Part shown: positions 29,538 through 36,965 of the stretch, one piece after another
Numbering within the stretch: position 1 is the first letter of the stretch
Layout of the letters: each line of letters opens with the position of its first letter
NCBI GenBank assembly: GCA_001803235.1
Contig: MHBL01000450.1
Location: 1-64,000 of the forward strand
DNA length: 64,000 nucleotides
Direction of reading: 5' to 3'
From: Lentisphaerae bacterium RIFOXYA12_64_32
GTDB taxonomy: Bacteria; Verrucomicrobiota; Lentisphaeria; Oligosphaerales; YB12-FULL-65-16
Notes under the pieces: model-generated
What the model was told of the DNA's origin: nothing
The model's database searches: none
The model's input: the letters and a program-made list of their open reading frames with translations, nothing else
Translations under genes and position numbers: made by a program

Positions 29538-30023
29538 TCAGTTCTCGCCCGGGCCCTTGAGGGGCTTGGCCTTGCGCGTCCGCGGCGCGTCCAGGACCCC
29601 GGCCTCGACACGGTAGAAACGGGTCTCCATCCCCGCCAGCGACACACTCTGGTCCGCCACCACGACAGCCGAGTCCTCGACGCCGTAGTGCAGCCCCGCA
29701 GACAGACACACGTAACGGATCACCTCGCCCAGCGGCAGGCGCTTGAAGCTGATCGTCACATTTCGTTTCCGAAACGACGTGTCCCCGTTTGCGCAGGGCT
29801 TGAACACAAAGTTCACACCCTCATGATCCGGATCCAGTTCCTTGCTCGTCGCACGCAGTTGCTTGAACACCTCGTCGACCGAAACGTCCTGCACATCGAT
29901 CTTCTCGATCCGGATCGACTGCAGCTTGGCGAGCAAGTCCCCGGCGCAGGCCGCCGGCAACGCGCCCAGAGCCGCCACGCCCACAAGAACAGTCATCACA
30001 AGGATTCTTTCGCGGAGTTTCAT
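29538..30023 (-). CDS. Exported protein with secretin/TonB N-terminal (STN)-like domain
   Basis: A 161-residue exported protein. A signal peptide covers about residues 1-27 (MKLRERILVMTVLVGVAALG, then an Ala-rich cut region with a Cys). The mature part 'LQSIRIEKIDVQDVSVDEVFKQL', 'EGVNFVFKP', 'VTISFKRLPLGEVIRYVCLSAGL', 'VVVAD' is the beta-alpha-beta pattern of the STN short domain found before secretins and TonB receptors. Here it is alone with a short Lys-rich tail. Proteins of this shape are common in PVC bacteria and their role is unknown. The start at 30023 follows gaggcggg. 29361-29537 holds only GC-rich inverted segments (GGCCTTGCAGGCC). Confidence 0.7.
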   Translation of the reverse strand: MKLRERILVMTVLVGVAALGALPAACAGDLLAKLQSIRIEKIDVQDVSVDEVFKQLRATSKELDPDHEGVNFVFKPCANGDTSFRKRNVTISFKRLPLGEVIRYVCLSAGLHYGVEDSAVVVADQSVSLAGMETRFYRVEAGVLDAPRTRKAKPLKGPGEN

Positions 30024-30334
30024 CAGACCCGCCTCCTGAGCTGAACCGAAAGTGCGAGTCACTTCCGGCCCTTCTCCAACGGCTCAATGCAATATACCGC
30101 CATCCGGAATGGCCCCCAAGCCAAGAGTCCGGGCCGGATCGCGGACGCCCCCCCCCCGTCACGCACCGGCACACGTAACAACGTTTCAGCCCGCGAGGAC
30201 CCGACTTCCAAGGCTGCCCACTCGCCACTCCACCACTCACACACTCCGCCCACACACACCGCCCCAACCGACGTTCCGCCCCATTGAAGCCCCGGCACCT
30301 GGGGTATATTACCCGCAAACGCAAGGAGACCGGC

Positions 30335-30565
30335 ATGTTCAGGCACCCCGTCCGCCGCAGAATCCCCTTCCAGCGGCTCATTCTCCCCGGCGGCATCACA
30401 GGCCAGCGCATTCAGGCCACCCGCACACAGGACAACGGGTCTTACACCGACCACGCGGACCTCGCGTCCAAGGACACGTTCGCGCTGCTCGGAATTGTGT
30501 CCGGCATTCTGACGGACGACGCAAGAACGTCCCCGTCCGCGCTTACTGTCCCGGACCTCCGCTGA
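30335..30565 (+). CDS. Possible small protein of unknown function
   Basis: A 76-codon frame starting with ATG, preceded at 6 bases by AAGGAG and at about 25 bases by a TATATT box. The product is basic at the N-terminus ('MFRHPVRRRIPFQRL') and has a mildly hydrophobic stretch 'FALLGIVSGIL'. I recognise no family, and codon use is not decisive. It could be a real small gene or a fragment. The surrounding 30,024-30,645 has no other gene. Confidence 0.35.
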   Translation: MFRHPVRRRIPFQRLILPGGITGQRIQATRTQDNGSYTDHADLASKDTFALLGIVSGILTDDARTSPSALTVPDLR

Positions 30566-30645
30566 GGCCCTGAAACCCCCGCACCCCGCCGACCCGCTCG
30601 CTCAGGATGCACCCCTTACAGGAATCCCCGTACCGGACCCACACC

Positions 30646-31902
30646 ATGTTCACGACGCGGTTCAAGGCACGCATCTTCGTTCTCGAGGGACTGAACGCGC
30701 TGGCCGCGTCGCTCTACCTCAACTACCTCTTCTTCTACATGCGGCACGAGTTCGGCTTCACCAACGTCGGCAACCTCTTCCTCGGCTCGACCAGCGGCTT
30801 CACCTACGCCGTGGCCGCCTGGGTCTGCGGCAAGTTCGCGCAGCGCCACGGGTACGTGCTGTCCCTCCGCATCGGGTTCTCCCTCACCGCCACCTCACTA
30901 CTCGCAGCCAGCGCCCTGCACCGCGTGGCGGGCCAGTACTCCACCATGATACTGTGGACGGTCGGAATGTGCTTCATCTGGCCGGCCATGGAAGGGATCC
31001 TGGGCGAGAGGGAAACGCGAGAGCGCCTGCAGCGGTACGTCGGCATCTACAACATTGTCTGGGCTTCCGGCACCGCGATCGCCTACTTCCTCGGCGGCGT
31101 CCTGCTCGAGAAACTCGGCCCGCGCAGCATCTTCTTCGTGCCGCTGGCCATTCATGTCGCCCAGCTCGTCATTCTGGGGCGCAAACCGTACGTGTCCTTG
31201 ACGGCATACGACGATACACCCGCCGGCGCCGTAGCCGCCAGTCCGGAAGCCCAACCTCGGGGGAGCAACGCCGCCCCGCATCCACCCGTCGGGCGCGATC
31301 GCGTCCCGGGCGGCGCCACGCGTCCCTCGCCAAACACCTTCCTCGCCATGGCTTGGATCGCCAACCCGTTCGCGTACGTGGCCATCAACAGCATCATTCC
31401 GGTGATCCCGCGCCTGGCCGAGCGCCTGCAGCTCTCGCCCATGCTCGCCGGGTTCGTCTGTTCGGTGTGGTTTTTCGCGCGCGTGGCGGCGTTTGTCGGG
31501 TTGTGGCTGTGGCCCGGTTGGCACTACCGTTTCCGGTGGCTCGCAAGCGCTTACGCCGCCATGCTCGTCTGCTTCGCCCTGATCCTCGTCGCACCGAACC
31601 TGTGGGTGCTGGTGCTGGTGCAGATCGTGTTCGGCGCCGCCGTCGGCCTGATCTACTATTCGTCCCTGTTCTACTCGATGGACGTGGGGGACACCAAGGG
31701 AGAACACGGCGGGTTCCACGAGGCGGCCCTCGGCCTGGGCATCGGTGTCGGGCCGGCCGTGGCCGCCGGTTCGCTCTGCGTCTTCCCCGCACAACCCAAC
31801 GCCAACACCTGGGCCGTCACCCTGCTGCTGGCCGGCGGCCTGGCCTGGCTTATGGTCCTGCGCTGGGGGCGAGACCATGCCAAGTGCGCGGAACGCCGCT
31901 GA
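30646..31902 (+). CDS. MFS transporter
   Basis: A 418-residue membrane protein with about 12 hydrophobic segments. The first half ('RIFVLEGLNALAASLYLNYLFFYMRHEFGF') and 'FAQRHGYVLSLRIGFSLT' place it in the major facilitator superfamily. A hydrophilic Pro/Gly/Ala-rich loop of about 50 residues (about 190-240) separates the two six-helix halves. 'SSLFYSMDVGDTKGEHGGFHEAALGLG' in helix 10-11 resembles MFS proteins found beside sugar-catabolism genes in this group. The substrate is unknown. The start at 30646 avoids 13 hydrophilic residues that have no Shine-Dalgarno. Confidence 0.82.
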   Translation: MFTTRFKARIFVLEGLNALAASLYLNYLFFYMRHEFGFTNVGNLFLGSTSGFTYAVAAWVCGKFAQRHGYVLSLRIGFSLTATSLLAASALHRVAGQYSTMILWTVGMCFIWPAMEGILGERETRERLQRYVGIYNIVWASGTAIAYFLGGVLLEKLGPRSIFFVPLAIHVAQLVILGRKPYVSLTAYDDTPAGAVAASPEAQPRGSNAAPHPPVGRDRVPGGATRPSPNTFLAMAWIANPFAYVAINSIIPVIPRLAERLQLSPMLAGFVCSVWFFARVAAFVGLWLWPGWHYRFRWLASAYAAMLVCFALILVAPNLWVLVLVQIVFGAAVGLIYYSSLFYSMDVGDTKGEHGGFHEAALGLGIGVGPAVAAGSLCVFPAQPNANTWAVTLLLAGGLAWLMVLRWGRDHAKCAERR

Positions 31903-31919
31903 TACCTCGCGGGCGACGG

Positions 31920-32291
31920 CTATCCGCGATCGCCCCCCGTAACGCGCCCCGCCGCCACATCATCATACTCGCCGCTGCGGGTGTGCTCCACGTCGAACAC
32001 GCCGGCCCCGATCCAGACCCGACAGTCGTTGACCCGGTTGTCGGCCATGTTCCGGATCACCGACTCAAAGTCCTTCTCTTCCGGCGCCCCCACCAGGTTG
32101 AACCCGATGGCCACGTACGGCTGGCCGTTCGAGAGTTCGAAGTAGCGCGCATCCCGCGGACTGACACGAACAAAGGCATCCTGATCGCTGGGCATGGTCT
32201 TGTCTCCCACCTCGGCCCACAACGTTGCCAGACCGCACCCGACGAGAAACAGTGAAGGCAATAACAACCTGCATGACAATGGCTTCCGCAT
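31920..32291 (-). pseudogene. N-terminal fragment of a secreted glycoside hydrolase-like protein
   Basis: A 123-residue frame with an excellent Shine-Dalgarno (gaaggagaggg) and a signal/lipoprotein-type leader (MRKPLSCRLLLPSLFLVGCG). It is followed by 'FVRVSPRDARYFELSNGQPYVAIGFNLVG', the standard opening of large secreted cellulase-like or DUF4038-like TIM-barrel hydrolases. The barrel that should follow (several hundred residues) is missing: after 'NRVNDCRVWIGAGVFDVEHTR' the frame ends within about 15 residues. I read it as the 5' remnant of a gene whose body was deleted. A short functional protein cannot be excluded. Confidence 0.65.
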
Positions 32292-32432
32292 GCCTTCCCT
32301 CTCCTTCAGCGTGCGACGACAGCAAGACGCCGTCAACGAAGATGCGCGGATCAGCACGGAGGCGTACGGCGGACTTGCCGCCGTACGCCATGCCGCCCCT
32401 GGAGCCGCGATCGGAGCCCGTTCGCCCGCCGT

Positions 32433-33200
32433 CTACTTCCCCATCTTCTTCAGCGCCTTGAGGCAGCGGTCCACCGCCTCCATGGGCGCGAAGGCGTCGC
32501 TCTCGTACTCGACCACGTACCAGTCCGTGTTCCCGATCGTCTCGCTGAGGCGGAAGATCTCGGCCCAGTCCAGTTCGTCCTCGCCGATGATCGGCCGGAA
32601 CCCGAACTTCCGGTCCTCCTTCGCCGCCGTCCGGGAGAACGGCTTGAGGTGCACGCTGTTGGCGCGGCCCGGGTACTTCTTCAGAATGGTGACCGGCTCG
32701 CCTTCGCCCGAGTAGGCGTTGCCCGTGTCCAGTTGCATGATGACGCGGCGTTCCGTACCGGAGAAGAACACGTCCCACGGCGTAGCGCCATCCACGGCCG
32801 TGAACTCGACGTTGTGGTTGTGGTAACCGGTCATCATATCGTGCACGGCCAGCTTGTCGGCAAGCTCATTGAAGAACGGGACCATCTTCTCCCACTCAGC
32901 GCGCGTCTTGGCGGGGAGCCACGGCACGACCAGACGCCGGTTGCCCACGATCTTGTGATACGCAATGGTCGACGCGAGCTTGTCGTCCTTGAGCATGTCG
33001 AACGGCACGTGCCAGCCGCAGCAGACCAGGCCGACCTCGTCGAGGATCGCGCGCAGCACCGGCGCGCTGTGCTTCGGCGGCCCGGCAAACTCGACACCTT
33101 CGTACCCCATCGCCTTCACCGCCTTGAGCGTGCCGTACACATCCTTGTCGAGGTCGTGCCGGACTGAATACAGTTCCAAACCGATCGGAATCCTGGCCAT
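32433..33200 (-). CDS. Sugar phosphate isomerase/epimerase (xylose isomerase-like TIM barrel)
   Basis: A 255-residue cytoplasmic TIM barrel of the AP endonuclease 2/xylose isomerase-like clan. 'IGLELYSVRHDLDKD', 'MGYEGVEFAG', 'GYHNHNVEF' (metal-binding His/Glu), 'IMQLDTGNAYSGEG' (Asp ligand), 'SVHLKPF' and 'YVVEYES' (Glu) follow the expected strand order. The family interconverts sugars or their phosphates with a divalent metal; the substrate is unknown. The start at 33200 follows aaggagaa. The upstream longer frame has no conserved content. Confidence 0.85.
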   Translation of the reverse strand: MARIPIGLELYSVRHDLDKDVYGTLKAVKAMGYEGVEFAGPPKHSAPVLRAILDEVGLVCCGWHVPFDMLKDDKLASTIAYHKIVGNRRLVVPWLPAKTRAEWEKMVPFFNELADKLAVHDMMTGYHNHNVEFTAVDGATPWDVFFSGTERRVIMQLDTGNAYSGEGEPVTILKKYPGRANSVHLKPFSRTAAKEDRKFGFRPIIGEDELDWAEIFRLSETIGNTDWYVVEYESDAFAPMEAVDRCLKALKKMGK

Positions 33201-33559
33201 GGCAAGTTCTCCTTGTGTGCTCTGACTCCCGCTTGAAATCCGAACCACGTTACCGCGCAAGTCGTTCAAATGTAGGTTCGGCGCGGCGTGAGTCAAGACC
33301 GCGAACGGGCCCCGCGAAGGTGATGCGTCAGCCGTTCCCGGGCGGCGACCGCCCGGTCATATCAAACTGTTGCTCCGGCGTTTCCGTCTGAGTCCCGCCT
33401 TTCAGGCGGAAGTGGCAGCGACGCTTCAGCGAGCGGGCGCACGCCGTTGCCAGCCGCGCACATGTCGACACGCTGAGAGAGACGCCGCAACGCGAACATC
33501 CCCTCCGCGATTGACGTGGGAGTCCGAGGCGGACGGCTCGGAAGGCCCTCACCCTCCAG

Positions 33560-33715
33560 CAGGGCTGTTTCAAGATTCGTGACCGTCGCTTGCAGCGAGT
33601 CCCCCCGGCGTGTCCCCACGCCGGGGGGGGACGGCCTGAGGACAGGCCGCCCCTACTTGGTGTGCGCGGAGGCGTGGCCTTCCGAGACGCGGCGCCAGAT
33701 CTTGAAACAGCCCTG
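33560..33715 (-). mobile_element. MITE with CAGGGCTGTTTCAAGAT termini and 9-bp target duplication (copy 2)
   Basis: A 156-bp element, inverted relative to 20822-20976, with the same 17-bp termini. ACCCTCCAG flanks it on both sides (33551-33559 and 33716-33724), a perfect 9-bp duplication different from that of copy 1, as expected for independent insertions. It lies just upstream of a pilin-like gene fragment. The stretch 33297-33550 before it contains AGTCCCG-like repeat sequence and no gene I can support. Confidence 0.92.
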
Positions 33716-33859
33716 ACCCTCCAGCCAGAAGTGTTGACGGGAAGCCGCGACAGGGGTACAGTCCTTAGAACGGACTGCTACCTGAGCGGCCGCCGCACCG
33801 CAGGCGTCAAGAGCCCCGAGAAGACGTGCGTACTCCCGGAAGCCCGGGCCACCTGCCAC

Positions 33860-34051
33860 CGCGGCATGGACTCGTCGGTATTCATCTGGCCGAACACCCC
33901 CGCGGACGACACCGCCTGCCAGTACCCGCGCCTCGGGTTCCCGCACCGCGACTATACGCGAATGAACGCCAACTTCGCCGACGGCCACGTTGCCGCCTAT
34001 CTCATCGACACGCTCATGCCCAGTCTGTTCAACCCCGCCTATACCCCGTGA
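33860..34051 (+). pseudogene. C-terminal fragment of a prepilin-type (H-X9-DG-like) protein
   Basis: About 63 codons in the frame 'MDSSVFIWPNTPADDTACQYPRLGFPHRDYTRMNANFADGHVAAYLID' (shown here only as its key parts: HRDYTRM, NANFADGHVA). The 'FADGHV' ending with an upstream His is the C-terminal signature of the DUF1559 / prepilin-type processing-associated family that is abundant in Planctomycetota and Lentisphaerota. The N-terminal pilin helix and the central domain are absent, and a MITE ends 144 bases upstream. I read it as a remnant. Confidence 0.6.
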
Positions 34052-34084
34052 CGGGGACAGGGCTTCCGGTAGCTCACGCGTCAC

Positions 34085-34444
34085 TCACTCATTCGTGTCG
34101 GCCGGTTCGACAACCGTCAACAGGCCATCGAGGATCTGGCGTATCCGCGTCGGTCCCAGAGTGCCGATCTTCTGCTCCAGTTGGCCGCGGTCCACCGTGA
34201 AAATTTGGGAGACGTTGACCGCGCTCTTCTTCGGCAGATTGCCCTCGCCCTTGGCCAAGAGCACGTTCCCCGGCGCCTGGGCCCGCTGCAGGTTCAACGT
34301 CAGCGCGATCACCACGACCGTGTTGATCCGGCTGGCGTTGAACACGTCATTCTGAATGACCACGTGCGGGTGCCGATCGCCCGGCTCCGAACCGCTCGGT
34401 TCCCCCAGGCTCACCCAGAAGATGTCGCCCTGGCGGACTACCAT
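34085..34444 (-). CDS. MazF/PemK-family endoribonuclease toxin
   Basis: A 119-residue toxin of the MazF fold. It has 'RQGDIFWVSLGEPSGSEPGDRHPHVVIQND' (beta-barrel start with the conserved Gly-Asp and Arg), 'NTVVVIALTLNLQRAQAPGNVLL' (catalytic Thr region) and 'KSAVNVSQIFTVDRGQL' (conserved Ser-Gln). Such toxins cut mRNA at short sequences. The start ATG overlaps the end of an antitoxin-like frame (ATGGTAG), as in real mazEF operons. Only the C-terminal half of that antitoxin survives, so this toxin may be uncontrolled, weak, or held by another antitoxin. Confidence 0.85.
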   Translation of the reverse strand: MVVRQGDIFWVSLGEPSGSEPGDRHPHVVIQNDVFNASRINTVVVIALTLNLQRAQAPGNVLLAKGEGNLPKKSAVNVSQIFTVDRGQLEQKIGTLGPTRIRQILDGLLTVVEPADTNE

Positions 34445-34560
34445 GAGCCCTCCACCAACCGCCGGTGCGACCGTTTGCGGGCAACTCGGGCCACGTCCGC
34501 CACCTCTGCCCCGGGAGCGTCGGCATACACCCGGTTGAGTTGCTCGAGCGCCTCGCCCTT
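34438..34560 (-). pseudogene. Remnant of a MazF antitoxin (C-terminal toxin-binding part only)
   Basis: Forty codons, 'KGEALEQLNRVYADAP' to 'RRLVEGSW' then TAG, overlap the mazF start. The pattern 'LxQLNxVYAD...W-stop' matches the toxin-wrapping tail of ribbon-helix-helix MazE-type antitoxins. The expected N-terminal 'SLPDEL...R.ALY..ALREYL' DNA-binding part is not found in any frame upstream, and no near start codon exists in this frame apart from a GTG inside the tail. Confidence 0.55.
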
Positions 34561-34714
34561 CCGATGCCACTGACTCCCGGAACCGCCGTATCCCTCAGCA
34601 TTACGATATTGGCCAGGGTATGGCGACGGCAACCGATCCCGGAGTTGACAACTGCAGGGGCAGGCGGGACAGTATCTTGTAGACGGGGATACCGGCCGTC
34701 CGGAGATACAGCCG

Positions 34715-35266
34715 ATGGACTCATTGGGCATACTGGAGAAGATCCTGGTGGAAATCGAGCGCCGCCAGACCGCGGTCGTGCTGGTCGGGGGGTGGGCGCT
34801 GAACTTCCACGGCATGCCGCGGCAGACGCTGGACTTGGACCTGATGATCGCCGCTGAGAACCTGCCTGCCGCAACCGCCGCGCTGGAGCTGTGCGCGTAC
34901 TGCATGGTCTTCCAGAGCGAGCTCTTTGCACGCTTCCGAGACCAAGCCGCAGGCAGCCCGGACATCGATCTGCTGTTCGTGAGCCCAGAGACGCTCCGGA
35001 CCGTGACCGACTCCGGCCGGCACGTCGCCGTCGGCAACGCCACCGTCACGATCCCATCCTTGGACCACATGCTCGCCATGAAACTCCACGCCCTCAAGTA
35101 CAACTACCCACAACGCGCCACTAAGGACTTGCCCGACGTGGCGAACCTCCTGCGGCTGCGCGGCTGGCGCCCGGACTCGCCGGAATTCGCGGATCTGGTG
35201 AAGCGGTTCGGATCTCCCGCCATCGTCGAGCGGCTGCGACTACTGATCACGGAGGACGGTGCATGA
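34715..35266 (+). CDS. Nucleotidyltransferase of the AbiEii/MNT type (toxin-like)
   Basis: A 183-residue protein with the minimal nucleotidyltransferase signature 'VVLVGGWALNFHGMPRQTLDLDL': GG, then Arg, Thr and two Asp that bind metal. 'DIDLLFV' supplies the third acid. The rest is helical ('HMLAMKLHALKYN...KDLPDVANLL', the usual lysine/aspartate helix). Such proteins act as toxins of type IV or related toxin-antitoxin pairs, or as antibiotic-type nucleotidyltransferases. Its TGA overlaps the ATG of a 59-codon gene (ATGA), so the two are coupled. It diverges from mazF. Confidence 0.8.
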   Translation: MDSLGILEKILVEIERRQTAVVLVGGWALNFHGMPRQTLDLDLMIAAENLPAATAALELCAYCMVFQSELFARFRDQAAGSPDIDLLFVSPETLRTVTDSGRHVAVGNATVTIPSLDHMLAMKLHALKYNYPQRATKDLPDVANLLRLRGWRPDSPEFADLVKRFGSPAIVERLRLLITEDGA

Positions 35267-35442
35267 AAGACATCGAGTTGCCGATCCTCAAGAACATCCC
35301 GGAGTCGCCGCAGCGCGCGTTGTCCGCTCGGGAATTTGCCGATTTCGTGGCTGCCGGACTGCGCCTGCTCGATGGACCGACCCGCGAACGCCTGCGCCAG
35401 GAAGCCATCCGCCAAGGCCCCAAGGTCCCGTTCGTGGCGTAG
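35263..35442 (+). CDS. Small partner protein of the nucleotidyltransferase (putative antitoxin)
   Basis: A 59-residue protein translated from an ATG overlapping the stop of the nucleotidyltransferase gene. The sequence 'MKDIELPILKNIPESP' followed by 'LSAREFADFVAAGLRLLD' and ending 'GPKVPFVA' has the look of short proteins often encoded beside AbiEii-like nucleotidyltransferases: a Pro-rich start, one amphipathic helix and a Val-Pro-Phe end. No Shine-Dalgarno is needed because of the coupling; GGAGG sits 7-12 bases upstream anyway. The antitoxin role is inference from gene arrangement. Confidence 0.6.
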   Translation: MKDIELPILKNIPESPQRALSAREFADFVAAGLRLLDGPTRERLRQEAIRQGPKVPFVA

Positions 35443-35465
35443 CGCCGGGACTGCCCTCAAACCAA

Positions 35466-35720
35466 GCGCCGTGTCCCCGCCAGAGTCCCGCGCTCACGCG
35501 GAAGCCGGCGCCCGTGCTTTCCGCTGCGGCGGATCTGCCCCCGGCACGACAGCCGGGCGCGGAACGCGTCGCCTCACGCAGCGAACCCGTGCCATCGCCG
35601 CCCAACGCCGCGACGTTGCCCTGGCACGCCCCCACCCGTTCGTAGTCCCGCCATCAGGCGGTCCCCGGTTCGCTCCCTGGCCATGCGCGCCCGGACCGCG
35701 TGAACGCGGGACTACGAGCC
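35466..35720. repeat. AGTCCCG-type repeat elements
   Basis: Two adjoining units. The first (about 35466-35635) resembles 41166-41335: AGTCCCG, GGCGCCCGTGCTT, GCCGGGCGCGGA and a CGACGTTGCCCTGG block. The second (35640-35718) begins TCGTAGTCCCGCC and ends GCGGGACTACGA, a 12-bp inverted terminus. Partial copies occur near 18026, 42521 and 45238-45350. There is no gene in 35443-35847. Confidence 0.65.
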
Positions 35721-35780
35721 TGGTCTCTCGCCGAGTCCGTGGCGCCTGCCCGGACACGCCCTGCCGTTCGGGTGCACGGC

Positions 35781-35822
35781 TTGACAGACAGCCGCTGGCG
35801 GTGTATTAGTTGTTGAGACAAC
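35781..35822 (+). promoter_or_regulatory. Promoter and palindromic operator of the GntR-LacI regulator
   Basis: A consensus -35 box TTGACA (35781-35786) and a -10 box TATTAG (35804-35809) are 17 bases apart. Immediately after, GTTGAGACAAC (35812-35822) is a palindrome over the expected transcription start, and another AGTTGTTC half-site follows at about 35830. This arrangement suggests autorepression by the gene product. Confidence 0.7.
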
Positions 35823-35847
35823 CCCACAAGTTGTTCTGGAGACAGAC

Positions 35848-36948
35848 ATGACGCGAGAAGATGGAAGCAAGTCAGCCGGCCAGGCGACCAAGCATGGGGC
35901 GCTGGCGCGGCGGTTCCGGCAGCGGATCCGGTCGGGCGCGTTGAAACCGGACCAGGCGCTGCCGTCCGAGCCGAAGATTGCCCGCGACCTGGGCGTTTCG
36001 CGCAATACGATCCGCCAAGCCATGCGCGACCTTGAGCACGAGGGGCTGATCTACCGCGTGCAGGGCAAGGGCACGTTTGTCCGGGCCCGTGGTTCGGTTC
36101 GGCGCACGGTCGCTCTCGTGCTGCACGACATCGCCTACACAACACACCCGTTCACGTCCGCCATGATTCGCGGCCTGGGCGAAGCCCTGGAGAACGGCGG
36201 CTACAGCCTCGATATCCTGCCCTGCGGTCGCGACGAAGACCGCGCCAACCTGTCCGGACTGGCCAAGAGTTACGACGGCTTCCTGCTCGGTTCCGCGTCC
36301 ATGGACAAGCAGACGGTGGCGCGCCTCATTGCCGAAGAGCTCCCGTTCGTGTTCGTGAAGAACTACCTGCCCGACCTGAAGATCAACGCCGTGCTCCTCG
36401 ACTACGTCCAGGCCGGGCGCCTGGCGGCGGAACACCTCATCGGCTTGGGCAACCGGCAGATCGGGCTTATCTACGCCGGCGAAGCGACGGCCATCTCTCG
36501 CGACTTCCGCCTCGGCGTCGAGACCGCCTGCACCGCCCACGGCCTGACTCTCGCGCCGGAGAACATCCACGATGCCGGGTTGTCGGTCAACGCGATCCAG
36601 GAGATCATCCCCAGCGTCCACGACGTGACCGGACTGATCATCATGGACGACGAGTTGGCCGTGACCGCGATCCAGGCCCTCGCCGCGGCGGGCAAGACCG
36701 TGCCGCGCGACATGTCCGTCGTCGGCTGCAACGACATGCTCATCGCGTCCATGAGTTCCCCAAAGCTCACAACGGTGCGGCTCCCGGTCACGGAACTCGG
36801 ACGGCAGGCAGCCTCTCGCCTCATGGCTCTGATCGAACAACCCAGCCTGCCCAGTGACAACACCATGCTCGAACCGGAACTGGTCGTGCGCGAGTCGACG
36901 GCGCGACCACGCAAGGCAAGCGCTCAACGAGGTAATCGACAAGGTTAG
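35848..36948 (+). CDS. GntR-type winged helix fused to LacI-type sugar-binding domain (AraR-like regulator)
   Basis: A 366-residue repressor. Residues 15-80 are a GntR winged helix ('LPSEPKIARDLGVSRNTIRQAMRDLEHEGLIYRVQGKGTFV'; key parts only are diagnostic). About 90-350 are a periplasmic-binding-protein-like effector domain of the LacI family ('VALVLHDI', 'SYDGFLLGS', 'GRLAAEHLIGLGNRQIGLI', 'DELAVTAIQALAAAGKTVPRDMSVVGCND', 'LTTVRLP', 'LGRQAA'). This architecture is that of B. subtilis AraR, which releases DNA on binding a sugar. It starts after GGAG, 26 bases past the palindrome, and 17 bases separate it from the next gene, so it likely controls the catabolic genes that follow. Confidence 0.92.
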   Translation: MTREDGSKSAGQATKHGALARRFRQRIRSGALKPDQALPSEPKIARDLGVSRNTIRQAMRDLEHEGLIYRVQGKGTFVRARGSVRRTVALVLHDIAYTTHPFTSAMIRGLGEALENGGYSLDILPCGRDEDRANLSGLAKSYDGFLLGSASMDKQTVARLIAEELPFVFVKNYLPDLKINAVLLDYVQAGRLAAEHLIGLGNRQIGLIYAGEATAISRDFRLGVETACTAHGLTLAPENIHDAGLSVNAIQEIIPSVHDVTGLIIMDDELAVTAIQALAAAGKTVPRDMSVVGCNDMLIASMSSPKLTTVRLPVTELGRQAASRLMALIEQPSLPSDNTMLEPELVVRESTARPRKASAQRGNRQG

Positions 36949-36965
36949 GAATTCAGACAGGATAG

